Below are positions 1 through 12,070 of a stretch of DNA of 64,000 nt, one piece after another. The notes under the pieces are model-generated. The model made no database searches and was not told the origin of the DNA. It saw only the letters and a list, made by a program, of their open reading frames with translations. Each line of letters opens with the position of its first letter. Positions within the stretch are counted from its first letter, which is position 1. Origin of the DNA: Limnoperna fortunei (lineage: Eukaryota; Mollusca; Bivalvia; Mytilida; Modiolidae); the NCBI GenBank assembly GCA_944474755.1, contig OX104124.1, positions 42,733,342 to 42,797,341 of the forward strand, given 5' to 3'. Both the position numbers and the translations under genes were made by a program.

Positions 1-325
1 TAACTTTATTGTAACTGTGATACTAAAGTCTTCCAGAGAATCTGAGTTCATTCTCATTTTCGTGAGAGTTTGTGTCACTGGCTATTGTTTGTGTGTTGTT
101 TTGTTCTGTATTTGTTGTTGTTTGTCCGATGGCTTTGTAGTAGTGTTTTAGACTTTGAATAAAAAATTTGATTGCCACTTTGGTATTTCTTTGTTTATTC
201 TTCTTTATTTGTTTAGTTGCTATGGATACTTTCAGTTTGTTACAAGGGGGTTATTACTTTGTTACTATGGATTTCCAATGCCAATTATTATAACAATGTT
301 TGTTCTTGTTGCTATGGAAACTTAC
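1..325 (-). other. Start of the intron after FBXO10 exon 10
   Basis: No gene seen. The donor of exon 10 is the GTAAGT read on the minus strand at 325-320. Three degenerate echoes of the exon motif TCCATGGCAAC occur at about 221, 265 and 312 (as CCATAGCAAC or CCATAGTAAC on the minus strand), spaced 45-66 bp. They may be decayed duplications of the exon interior, but the similarity is short. Confidence 0.4.
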
Positions 326-432
326 AGTTTTATTTACAAAAGTGATACCGTTGTCACCATTATTGTTTATCTGGTTGCCATGGATCATTGGTTGACATGC
401 CGTGGTTACCCATACTCCACAACCAGAATTAC
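326..432 (-). CDS. FBXO10: FBXO10 coding exon 10 (beta-helix rungs)
   Basis: This 107-nt exon starts after acceptor TATTGTAG (434-433) and ends before donor GTAAGT (325-320). It contributes two bases that complete the Gly codon split with exon 9, then 35 codons (about residues 868-903). The reading NSGCGVWVTTACQPM continues to HGNQINNNGDNGITF, which lines up with the GCGVW...NGLYGVAVF stretch of vertebrate FBXO10, a parallel beta-helix rung with repeated Gly and Asn turns. Only this copy runs into the full exon. The 98 neighbours at 436-9577 carry just its first 49 bases. The exon is followed by an intron leaving the window. An upstream-shifted donor (GTAAAT after ...ITF) is possible but weaker. 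Confidence 0.9.
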
Positions 433-3400
433 CTACAATAATGTTAGAAGTGTTTAAACGGTTAAAAAGGTGTTTAATCATTGGTTGACATGCCGTGGTT
501 ACCCATACTCCACAACCAGAATTACCTACAATAATGATAGAAGTGTTTAAACGGTTAAAAAGGTGTTTAATCATTGGTTGACATGCCGTGGTTACCCATA
601 CTCCACAACCAGAATTACCTACAATAATGATAGAAGTGTTTAAACGGTTAAAAAGGTGTTTAATCATTGGTTGACATGCCGTGGTTAACCATACTCCACA
701 ACCAGAATTACCTACAATAATGATAGAAGTGTTTAAACGGTTAAAAAGGTGTTTAATCATTGGTTGACATGCCGTGGTTACCCATACTCCACAACCAGAA
801 TTACCTACAATAATGATAGAAGTGTTTAAACGGTTAAAAAGGTGTTTAATCATTGGTTGACATGCCGTGGTTACCCATACTCCACAACCAGAATTACCTA
901 CAATAATGAAGAAGTGTTTAAACGGTTAAAAAGGTGTTTAATCATTGGTTGACATGCCGTGGTTACCCATACTCTACAACCAGAATTACCTACAATAATG
1001 ATAGAAGTGTTTAAACGGTTAAAAAGGTGTTTAATCATTGGTTGACATGCCGTGGTTACCCATACTCCACAACCAGAATTACCTACAATAATGATAGAAG
1101 TGTTTAAACGGTTAAAAAGGTGTTTAATCATTGGTTGACATGCCGTGGTTAACCATACTCCACAACCAGAATTACCTACAATAATGATAGAAGTGTTTAA
1201 ACGGTTAAAAAGGTGTTTAATCATTGGTTGACATGCCGTGGTTACCCATACTCCACAACCAGAATTACCTACAATAATGATAGAAGTGTTTAAACGGTTA
1301 AAAAGGTGTTTAATCATTGGTTGACATGCCGTGGTTACCCATACTCCACAACCAGAATTACCTACAATAATGATAGAAGTGTTTAAACGGTTAAAAAGGT
1401 GTTTAATCATTGGTTGACATGCCGTGGTTAACCATACTCCACAACCAGAATTACCTACAATAATGATAGAAGTGTTTAAACGGTTAAAAAGGTGTTTAAT
1501 CATTGGTTGACATGCCGTGGTTACCCATACTCCACAACCAGAATTACCTACAATAATGATAGAAGTGTTTAAACGGTTAAAAAGGTGTTTAATCATTGGT
1601 TGACATGCCGTGGTTACCCATACTCCACAACCAGAATTACCTACAATAATGATAGAAGTGTTTAAACGGTTAAAAAGGTGTTTAATCATTGGTTGACATG
1701 CCTTGGTTAATCCATACTCCACAACCAGAATTACCTACAATAATGAAGAAGTGTTTAAACAGTTTAAAAGGTGTTTAATCATTGGTTGACATGCCGTGGT
1801 TACCCATACTCCACAACCAGAATTACCTACAATAATGAAGAAGTGTTTAAACGGTTAAAAAGGTGTTTAATCATTGGTTGACATGCCGTGGTTACCCATA
1901 CTCTACAACCAGAATTACCTACAATAATGATAGAAGTGTTTAAACGGTTAAAAAGGTGTTTAATCATTGGTTGACATGCCGTGGTTACCCATACTCCACA
2001 ACCAGAATTACCTACAATAATGAAGAAGTGTTTTAAACGGTTAAAAAGGTGTTTAATCATTGGTTGACATGCCGTGGTTACCCATACTCTACAACCAGAA
2101 TTACCTACAATAATGATAGAAGTGTTTAAACGGTTAAAAAGGTGTTTAATCATTGGTTGACATGCCGTGGTTACCCATACTCCACAACCAGAATTACCTA
2201 CAATAATGATAGAAGTGTTTAAACGGTTAAAAAGGTTTTTAATCATTGGTTGACATGCCGTGGTTAATCCATACTCCACAACCAGAATTACCTACAATAA
2301 TGATAGAAGTGTTTAAATGGTTAAAAAGGTGTTTAATCATTGGTTGACATGCCCTGGTTACCCATACTCCACAACCAGAATTACCTACAATAATGAAGAA
2401 GTGTTTAAACGGTTAAAAAGGTGTTTAATCATTGGTTGACATGCCGTGGTTACCCATACTCCACAACCAGAATTACCTACAATAATGATAGAAGTGTTTA
2501 AACGGTTAAAAAGGTTTTTAATCATTGGTTGACATGCCGTGGTTAATCCATACTCCACAACCAGAATTACCTACAATAATGATAGAAGTGTTTAAACGGT
2601 TAAAAAGGTGTTTAATCATTGGTTGACATGCCGTGGTTACCCATACTCCAGAACCAGAATTACCTACAATAATGATAGAAGTGTTTAAATGGTTAAAAAG
2701 GTGTTTAATCATTGGTTGACATGCCGTGGTTACCCATACTCCACAACCAGAATTACCTACAATAATGATAGAAGTGTTTAAACGGTTAAAAAGGTGTTTA
2801 ATCATTGGTTGACATGCCGTGGTTACCCATACTCCACAACCAGAATTACCTACAATAATGAAGAAGTGTTTAAACAGTTTAAAAGGTGTTTAATCATTGG
2901 TTGACATGCCGTGGTTACCCATACTCCACAACCAGAATTACCTACAATAATGATAGAAGTGTTTAAACAGTTTAAAAGGTGTTTAATCATTGGTTGACAT
3001 GCCGTGGTTACCCATACTCCACAACCAGAATTACCTACAATAATGATAGAAGTGTTTAAACGGTTAAAAAGGTGTTTAATCATTGGTTGACATGCCGTGG
3101 TTACCCATACTCCACAACCAGAATTACCTACAATAATGATAGAAGTGTTTAAACGGATAAAAAGGTGTTTAATCATTGGTTGACATGCCGTGGTTACCCA
3201 TACTCCACAACCAGAATTACCTACAATAATGAAGAAGTGTTTAAACGGTTAAAAAGGTCTTTAATCATTGGTTGACATGCTGTGGTTAATCCATACTCCA
3301 CAACCAGAATTACCTACAATAATGATAGAAGTGTTTAAACGGTTAAAAAGGTGTTTAATCATTGGTTGACATGCCGTGGTTACCCATACTCCACAACCAG

Positions 3401-6400
3401 AATTACCTACAATAATGAAGAAGTGTTTAAACGGTTAAAAAGGTGTTTAATCATTGGTTGACATGCCGTGGTTACCCATACTCCAGAACCAGAATTACCT
3501 ACAATAATGATAGAAGTGTTTAAACGGTTAAAAAGGTGTTTAATCATTGGTTGACATGCTGTGGTTAATCCATACTCCACAACCAGAATTACCTACAATA
3601 ATGATAGAAGTGTTTAAACGGTTAAAAAGGTGTTTAATCATTGGTTGACATGCCGTGGTTACCCATACTCCACAACCAGAATTACCTACAATAATGAAGA
3701 AGTGTTTAAACGGTTAAAAAGGTGTTTAATCATTGGTTGACATGCCGTGGTTACCCATACTCCACAACCAGAATTACCTACAATAATGATAGAAGTGTTT
3801 AAACGGTTAAAAAGGTGTTTAATCATTGGTTGACATGCCGTGGTTACCCATACTCCACAACCAGAATTACCTACAATAATGATAGAAGTGTTTAAACGGT
3901 TAAAAAGGTTTTTAATCATTGGTTGACATGCTGTGGTTAATCCATACTCCACAACCAGAATTACCTACAATAATGATAGAAGTGTTTAAATGGTTAAAAA
4001 GGTGTTTAATCATTGGTTGACATGCCCTGGTTACCCATACTCCACAACCAGAATTACCTACAATAATGAAGAAGTGTTTAAACGGTTAAAAAGGTGTTTA
4101 ATCATTGGTTGACATGCCGTGGTTACCCATACTCCACAACCAGAATTACCTACAATAATGATAGAAGTGTTTAAACGGTTAAAAAGGTTTTTAATCATTG
4201 GTTGACATGCCGTGGTTAATCCATACTCCACAACCAGAATTACCTACAATAATGATAGAAGTGTTTAAACGGTTAAAAAGGTGTTTAATCATTGGTTGAC
4301 ATGCCGTGGTTACCCATACTCCACAACCAGAATTACCTACAATAATGATAGAAGTGTTTAAATGGTTAAAAAGGTGTTTAATCATTGGTTGACATGCCGT
4401 GGTTACCCATACTCCAGAACCAGAATTACCTACAATAATGATAGAAGTGTTTAAACGGTTAAAAAGGTGTTTAATCATTGGTTGACATGCCGTGGTTACC
4501 CATACTCCACAACCAGAATTACCTACAATAATGATAGAAGTGTTTAAACGGTTAAAAAGGTTTTTAATCATTGGTTGACATGCCGTGGTTAATCCATACT
4601 CCACAACCAGAATTACCTACAATAATGATAGAAGTGTTTAAACGGTTAAAAAGGTGTTTAATCATTGGTTGACATGCCGTGGTTACCCATACTCCACAAC
4701 CAGAATTACCTACAATAATGATAGAAGTGTTTAAATGGTTAAAAAGGTGTTTAATCATTGGTTGACATGCCGTGGTTACCCATACTCCAGAACCAGAATT
4801 ACCTACAATAATGATAGAAGTGTTTAAACGGATAAAAAGGTGTTTAATCATTGGTTGACATGCCGTGGTTACCCATACTCCACAACCAGAATTACCTACA
4901 ATAATGAAGAAGTGTTTAAACGGTTAAAAAGGTGTTTAATCATTGGTTGACATGCTGTGGTTAATCCATACTCCACAACCAGAATTACCTACAATAATGA
5001 TAGAAGTGTTTAAACGGTTAAAAAGGTGTTTAATCATTGGTTGACATGCCGTGGTTACCCATACTCCACAACCAGAATTACCTACAATAATGAAGAAGTG
5101 TTTAAACGGTTAAAAAGGTGTTTAATCATTGGTTGACATGCCGTGGTTACCCATACTCCAGAACCAGAATTACCTACAATAATGATAGAAGTGTTTAAAC
5201 GGTTAAAAAGGTGTTTAATCATTGGTTGACATGCTGTGGTTAATCCATACTCCACAACCAGAATTACCTACAATAATGATAGAAATGTTTAAACGGTTAA
5301 AAAGGTGTTTAATCATTGGTTGACATGCCGTGGTTACCCATACTCCACAACCAGAATTACCTACAATAATGAAGAAGTGTTTAAACGGTTAAAAAGGTTT
5401 TTAATCATTGGTTGACATGCCGTGGTTAATCCATACTCCACAACCAGAATTACCTACAATAATGATAGAAGTGTTTAAACGGATAAAAAGGTGTTTAATC
5501 ATTGGTTGACATGCCGTGGTTACCCATACTCCACAACCAGAATTACCTACAATAATGAAGAAGTGTTTAAACGGTTAAAAAGGTGTTTAATCATTGGTTG
5601 ACATGCTGTGGTTAATCCATACTCCACAACCAGAATTACCTACAATAATGATAGAAGTGTTTAAACGGTTAAAAAGGTGTTTAATCATTGGTTGACATGC
5701 CGTGGTTACCCATACTCCACAACCAGAATTACCTACAATAATGAAGAAGTGTTTAAACGGTTAAAAAGGTGTTTAATCATTGGTTGACATGCCGTGGTTA
5801 CCCATACTCCAGAACCAGAATTACCTACAATAATGATAGAAGTGTTTAAACGGTTAAAAAGGTGTTTAATCATTGGTTGACATGCTGTGGTTAATCCATA
5901 CTCCACAACCAGAATTACCTACAATAATGATAGAAGTGTTTAAACGGTTAAAAAGTTTTTTAATCATTGGTTGACATGCCGTGGTTACCCATACTCCACA
6001 ACCAGAATTACCTACAATAATGAAGAAGTGTTTAAACGGTTAAAAAGGTGTTTAATCATTGGTTGACATGCCGTGGTTACCCATACTCCACAACCAGAAT
6101 TACCTACAATAATGATAGAAGTGTTTAAACGGTTAAAAAGGTGTTTAATCATTGGTTGACATGCCGTGGTTACCCATACTCCACAACCAGAATTACCTAC
6201 AATAATGATAGAAGTGTTTAAACAGTTTAAAAGGTGTTTAATCATTGGTTGACATGCCGTGGTTACCCATACTCCACAACCAGAATTACCTACAATAATG
6301 ATAGAAGTGTTTAAACGGTTAAAAAGGTGTTTAATCATTGGTTGACATGCCGTGGTTACCCATACTCCACAACCAGAATTACCTACAATAATGAAGAAGT

Positions 6401-9400
6401 GTTTAAACGGTTAAAAAGGTGTTTAATCATTGGTTGACATGCCGTGGTTACCCATACTCCAGAACCAGAATTACCTACAATAATGATAGAAGTGTTTAAA
6501 CGGTTAAAAAGGTGTTTAATCATTGGTTGACATGCTGTGGTTAATCCATACTCCACAACCAGAATTACCTACAATAATGATAGAAGTGTTTAAACGGTTA
6601 AAAAGGTGTTTAATCATTGGTTGACATGCCGTGGTTACCCATACTCCACAACCAGAATTACCTACAATAATGAAGAAGTGTTTAAACGGTTAAAAAGGTG
6701 TTTAATCATTGGTTGACATGCCGTGGTTACCCATACTCCACAACCAGAATTACCTACAATAATGATAGAAGTGTTTAAACGGTTTAAAAGGTGTTTAATC
6801 ATTGGTTGACATGCCGTGGTTACCCATACTCCACAACCAGAATTACCTACAATAATGATAGAAGTGTTTAAACAGTTTAAAAGGTGTTTAATCATTGGTT
6901 GACATGCCGTGGTTACCCATACTCCACAACCAGAATTACCTACAATAATGATAGAAGTGTTTAAACGGTTAAAAAGGTGTTTAATCATTGGTTGACATGC
7001 AGTGGTTACCCATACTCCACAACCAGAATTACCTACAATAATGATAGAAGTGTTTAAACGGTTAAAAAGGTTTTTAATCATTGGTTGACATGCCGTGGTT
7101 AATCCATACTCCACAACCAGAATTACCTACAATAATGATAGAAGTGTTTAAACGGATAAAAAGGTGTTTAATCATTGGTTGACATGCCGTGGTTACCCAT
7201 ACTCCACAACCAGAATTACCTACAATAATGAAGAAGTGTTTAAACGGTTAAAAAGGTGTTTAATCATTGGTTGACATGCTGTGGTTAATCCATACTCCAC
7301 AACCAGAATTACCTACAATAATGATAGAAGTGTTTAAACGGTTAAAAAGGTGTTTAATCATTGGTTGACATGCCGTGGTTACCCATACTCCACAACCAGA
7401 ATTACCTACAATAATGAAGAAGTGTTTAAACGGTTAAAAAGGTGTTTAATCATTGGTTGACATGCCGTGGTTACCCATACTCCAGAACCAGAATTACCTA
7501 CAATAATGATAGAAGTGTTTAAACGGTTAAAAAGGTGTTTAATCATTGGTTGACATGCTGTGGTTAATCCATACTCCACAACCAGAATTACCTACAATAA
7601 TGATAGAAGTGTTTAAACGGTTAAAAAGGTGTTTAATCATTGGTTGACATGCCGTGGTTACCCATACTCCACAACCAGAATTACCTACAATAATGAAGAA
7701 GTGTTTAAACGGTTAAAAAGGTGTTTAATCATTGGTTGACATGCCGTGGTTACCCATACTCCACAACCAGAATTACCTACAATAATGATAGAAGTGTTTA
7801 AACGGTTAAAAAGGTGTTTAATCATTGGTTGACATGCTGTGGTTAATCCATACTCCACAACCAGAATTACCTACAATAATGAAGAAGTGTTTAAACGGTT
7901 AAAAAGGTGTTTAATCATTGGTTGACATGCTGTGGTTACCCATACTCCACAACCAGAATTACCTACAATAATGATAGAAGTGTTTAAACGGTTAAAAAGG
8001 TGTTTAATCATTGGTTGACATGCCGTGGTTACCCATACTCCACAACCAGAATTACCTACAATAATGATAGAAGTGTTTAAACGGTTTAAAAAGGTGTTTA
8101 ATCATTGGTTGACATGCCGTGGTTACCCATACTCCACAACCAGAATTACCTACAATAATGATAGAAGTGTTTAATCATTGGTTGACATGCCGTGGTTACC
8201 CATACTCCACAACCAGAATTACCTACAATAATGATAGAAGTGTTTAAACGGTTTAAAAAGGTGTTTAATCATTGGTTGACATGCCGTGGTTACCCATACT
8301 CCACAACCAGAATTACCTACAATAATGATAGAAGTGTTTAAACGGTTTAAAAGGTGTTTAATCATTGGTTGACATGCCGTGGTTACCCATACTCCACAAC
8401 CAGAATTACCTACAATAATGATAGAAGTGTTTAAACGGTTAAAAAGGTGTTTAATCATTGGCTGACATGCCGTGGTTACCCATACTCCAGAACCAGAATT
8501 ACCTACAATAATGATAGAAGTGTTTAAACGGTTAAAAAGGTGTTTAATCATTGGTTGACATGCCGTGGTTACCCATACTCCACAACCAGAATTACCTACA
8601 ATAATGATAGAAGTGTTTAAACGGTTAAAAAGGTGTTTAATCATTGGTTGACATGCCGTGGTTACCCATACTCCACAACCAGAATTACCTACAATAATGA
8701 TAGGAGTGTTTAAATGGTTAAAAAGGTGTTTAATCATTGGTTGACATGCCGTGGTTACCCATACTCCACAACCAGAATTACCTACAATAATGATAGAAGT
8801 GTTTAAACGGTTAAAAAGGTGTTTAATCATTGGTTGACATGCCGTGGTTACCCATACTCCAGAACCAGAATTACCTACAATAATGATAGAAGTGTTTAAA
8901 TGGTTAAAAAGGTGTTTAATCATTGGTTGACATGCCGTGGTTACCCATACTCCAGAACCAGAATTACCTACAATAATGATAGAAGTGTTTAAACGGTTAA
9001 AAAGGTGTTTAATCATTGGTTGACATGCCGTGGTTACCCATACTCCAGAACCAGAATTACCTACAATAATGATAGAAGTGTTTAAACGGTTAAAAAGGTG
9101 TTTAATCATTGGTTGACATGCCGTGGTTACCCATACTCCACAACCAGAATTACCTACAATAATGATAGAAGTGTTTAAACGGTTAAAAAGGTGTTTAATC
9201 ATTGGTTGACATGCCGTGGTTACCCATACTCCACAACCAGAATTACCTACAATAATGATAGAAGTGTTTAAACGGTTAAAAAGGTGTTTAATCATTGGTT
9301 GACATGCCGTGGTTACCCATACTCCACAACCAGAATTACCTACAATAATGAAGAAGTGTTTAAACGGTTAAAAAGGTGTTTAATCATTGGTTGACATGCC

Positions 9401-9577
9401 GTGGTTACCCATACTCCACAACCAGAATTACCTACAATAATGATAGAAGTGTTTAAACGGTTAAAAAGGTGTTTAATCATTGGTTGACATGCCGTGGTTA
9501 CCCATACTCCACAACCAGAATTACCTACAATAATGATAGAAGTGTTTAAACGGTTTAAAAGGTGTTTAATGACACTT
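388..9577 (-). repeat. 93-bp tandem array, about 99 copies, built from the exon 10 splice acceptor
   Basis: Head-to-tail units of 93 bp fill 9.2 kb; the marker TTGGTTG recurs at 388, 481, 574 and so on to 9480. Read on the minus strand each unit is 44 nt of intron 9 end (TAAACACC...TATTGTAG, with a branch-point-like TTTTTAAC and a pyrimidine-rich tract) joined to the first 49 nt of exon 10 (through CCAATGAT). The lowest-coordinate copy continues into the real exon, so the array grew from this junction into the intron. Common variants are a 1-bp loss (AATGAAGAAG, 92 bp), a 1-bp gain (GGTTAATCC, 94 bp), CCAGAACC for CCACAACC, and one 73-bp unit (8105-8178) that lost 20 bp between its two GTGTTTAA copies. 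Because 93 is 31 codons, runs of standard units stay open; the 92/94-bp units break the frame. Confidence 0.97.
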
Positions 9578-9826
9578 TCAGCCATATTTCAACTACTGGT
9601 ATATTGTGGCATCCAGATTTTATTGGGAGGGGGGAGGGGGAGGAAGCTGGAGTACCAGGAGAAAAACCCCCAATTTTGTTAGGAGCTCTGTCAATCCTTG
9701 CCAATTAGGATTGGATTAGATTACACCTTGCCCGCAGTGAGACTCAAACACACAACCACAGTATTGTCAGACCATGTGATCAATAATAGACTAAATAACT
9801 TAGCCACTTGGCCAGAAAGGACCCCC
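9565..9826 (-). mobile_element. tRNA-derived SINE, degenerate copy at the end of the 93-bp array
   Basis: This is the family seen many times in the window. Read on the minus strand it has a tRNA-like head (box A-like GGCCAAGTGGCTAAG, box B-like TGAGTCTCACTGCGGGC), then CCTAATTGGCAAGGATTG, a CCAG...CTTCCTCC block and a tail ending in the complement of GGTGTTTAA. This copy is worn and G-rich at 9627-9650. Its 3' end abuts the last 93-bp unit inside the shared word GGTGTTTAAT. Confidence 0.75.
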
Positions 9827-10196
9827 AATTAGAAATTTAAAGATACAGCAAGGACTGATTGTTTCATAATCAATAACCATGTGCTTTTATGGGAGGTCTT
9901 ACTATTTACATTTTTTCCTCTCAATTCAAGTAGAATGTCAACTGCATATTTACAAATTTATAAATACAGGTATTTTCATTTATTTTGACTGGTTTCACAA
10001 GTAGCCAGTAAATCTGCAACTAAACTGGATCCCTTTAACAAGTTCATACCAGCCACAAATTTTCTGTGCCAACTGGTTATTTTTCAGTTGTGTTGTTTTG
10101 TCATTAATGTTTGGTACTTTTTGTTTGTTGTTTAGTGTGAATAAATAATGTGATTTGTGTTCGTATTATCTCCCCTTTATATATTTAATATTTGGT

Positions 10197-10464
10197 GGTT
10201 TGTTTGTTTGAATGATGTTTAATAGTACTATTAGCTATTTTTCAGCTATATCATGTTGTCAAGTTTTTATTGGGGGAGGAAGCTGGAGTACCCAGAGAAA
10301 ACCCCGACCTTCAGTAGGAAAACTGGCAATCCTTGACAATTAAGATTGGAGTCACGTACACCCTGCCAGCAGTGAGACTTGAACCCGCAACCTCAGCGTT
10401 TACAGACCATGTGATCAATAGTAGACAAACTACCTTAACCACTTGGCCACCGAGTCCTCCTATT
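10197..10464 (-). mobile_element. tRNA-derived SINE
   Basis: Full-length copy in intron 9. On the minus strand it shows GGCCAAGTGGTTAAGGTAG (box A region), TGCGGGTTCAAGTCTCACT (box B region), ATTGTCAAGGATTGCCAG, and the 3' part with AGCTGAAAAAT and a TTTGTTTGTTTG-complement tail. It is a Pol III type head by sequence; a match to named bivalve SINEs such as RUDI would need a database search. Confidence 0.8.
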
Positions 10465-10754
10465 TAATATTAGTTCAAATACAGCTACAACTTCTTGCAT
10501 TGGAATGAAAACAAAGAATTACAGATTTTGTAGCTTCATAAGTGTATAAAAGATTGGATCAAAGCACATTTTGTATGAAACATTGTGTCTTATTTAAAGG
10601 GGTAACTTATATCTGACATATTAGAATTATAACAGAAAAAAACCCCACTTTTTTTACATTTATGCTATTTCTCAGTATCAACAACACGCAGTTGTGAATT
10701 ATATTTGAAAATTAAATTTTCTTTAAAATAGCCAGGTGTCATATACATGGTGAC
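10465..10754. other. Intron 9 sequence, nothing recognised
   Basis: AT-rich intronic DNA between a SINE and a TTAA-flanked element. I see no exon, repeat or RNA gene in it. Confidence 0.5.
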
Positions 10755-10758
10755 TTAA

Positions 10759-11710
10759 CTCATTCAGCCCCATCACTGTTATCAGAATCACTGCTGATAA
10801 TGCCCCAGCATCATTTTATATTTCTAGCTGCTTGTGCCCCAGAGATATTTTATCTAATTAGTTAGATTTGTAAACATCATGCACATGCATGCATTCTTAT
10901 CTTAATTTCTCTGTTAATATCCATCAGAAATCCATGAAATTTTCCCACAATGTTCAAAATAAAATTATCTACACAGTAATATAATTTTTTCTTCATAATT
11001 CCTGTTTTTTCTTAAGTTTATCAAACACTTTTTACAAAATTATGTACATTTATTTACAGTTTTTATATGTATTTTTAATTTCATTTACTGGAATAAATAT
11101 GGAAAAATCTGTATGGTATAGATTTGGACCTTTAAATTCCATGATTTTAATTGGTCTAATCTGATCTAATATGATCACTACATTGAGCAATCTCGGCCAA
11201 AACGGTGTCATCCTCTGAGTCAAAGTCGTCACTATTATATAGATGATTCCAAGTCGGAAATTTTAATATCGGAATAAAAATTGTTTAATACATTTAATTG
11301 ATTTAAATATCTTTCTTCTGATTCCCCTTAATTATCTAGATTGAAGCCAGTAAACTCCTCTGAATCACTTCCATCATCACTGAAAATTGCATCAAAATCC
11401 GCCATTGTTTACAATTTTTATGAATGAAACACGTGTGGAAAATCCTCTCTGGTAATTTAACCTTGCCATTTTAAATGACGAAAAAATATAAAAAGAACAG
11501 GAAAATCATTTCTTATTGGCTTATATTTGAAAGAATTCGGGAATTCCCTGCATTTAAACCAATCGGAGAACGTTTTACAACCACCTATTTGAAACACCTA
11601 TAGACGTGATCGGCCATTGAATGATGAAAAAAAAACACGCGTACAGACGGGATCGGCCACTGATTGCACAAATATAAACACGCCTGAAAGCGTGATCGGG
11701 GCTGAATGAG
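10759..11710 (-). mobile_element. piggyBac-like element, about 952 bp, flanked by TTAA
   Basis: TTAA lies at 10755-10758 and again at 11711-11714. The ends are inverted: CTCATTCAGCCCC on the left and GGGGCTGAATGAG on the right. A TTAA target site with inverted ends is the signature of piggyBac-type transposition. Inside, on the minus strand, are short acidic reading pieces (11328-11405 and a piece around 11168-11240 reading DDFDSEDDTVLAEI) that look like the acidic N-terminus of a transposase. No catalytic region is left, so it should move only with help from another copy. Confidence 0.8.
11328..11405 (-). pseudogene. Remnant of a transposase N-terminus (piggyBac-like)
   Basis: A 25-codon ORF starts at the ATG on the minus strand at 11405 and stops at 11328: it begins MADFDAIFSDDGSDSEEF. 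Acidic Ser/Asp/Glu-rich starts of this type are common in piggyBac-family transposases. A second acidic stretch lies downstream in another frame at about 11168-11240. Together they suggest a frame-broken remnant within the TTAA-flanked element. The assignment rests mainly on context; the peptide alone is too short to prove it. Confidence 0.4.
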
Positions 11711-11810
11711 TTAAAGTCCAGAAAATATTTTATTCATTCTTACTCCTCAGTAAACAAGAAGACAGATATCATCATTATTTAAATCTAATAAATAGAAATA
11801 TAAATCTTAT

Positions 11811-12070
11811 GTTTGTTTGACTATTGTTTAACGCCACTTTCAGCAATTTTTCAGCTATATCATGGCGTCCAGTTTTTTAATATGGGAGGAAGCCGGAGTA
11901 CCCGGAGAAAAACCCCGACCTGCAATGGGAAAACTGGCAATCCTTGTAAATTAAGATTGGAGTCGAGTGAATTCTGCTTGCAGTGAGTTTCGAACCCATA
12001 ACCTCAGTGTTGACAAACCGAGTGATCAATAGTAGATGAACTACCTTAACCACTCGGCCACCGAGGCCCT
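11811..12070 (-). mobile_element. tRNA-derived SINE
   Basis: A well-preserved copy. The minus strand shows GGGCCTCGGTGGCCGAGTGG then TTAAGGTAG, a box B-like GGGTTCGAAACTCAC, ATTTACAAGGATTGCCAG, the CGGGGTTTTTCTCCGGGTAC block and the AGCTGAAAAATTGCTGAAAG end. Confidence 0.85.

Noticed and set aside
388..9577. CRISPR array
   Set aside because: No unique spacers: the whole 93 bp repeats, the setting is a eukaryotic intron, and the unit matches the neighbouring exon.
254..9585. A dozen long minus-strand ORFs coding for a repeated 31-residue protein
   Set aside because: They are readings of the 93-bp array. About half of each repeat is intron sequence with a splice acceptor in it, and 1-bp variants break the frame often. 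I do not call a repeat protein gene.
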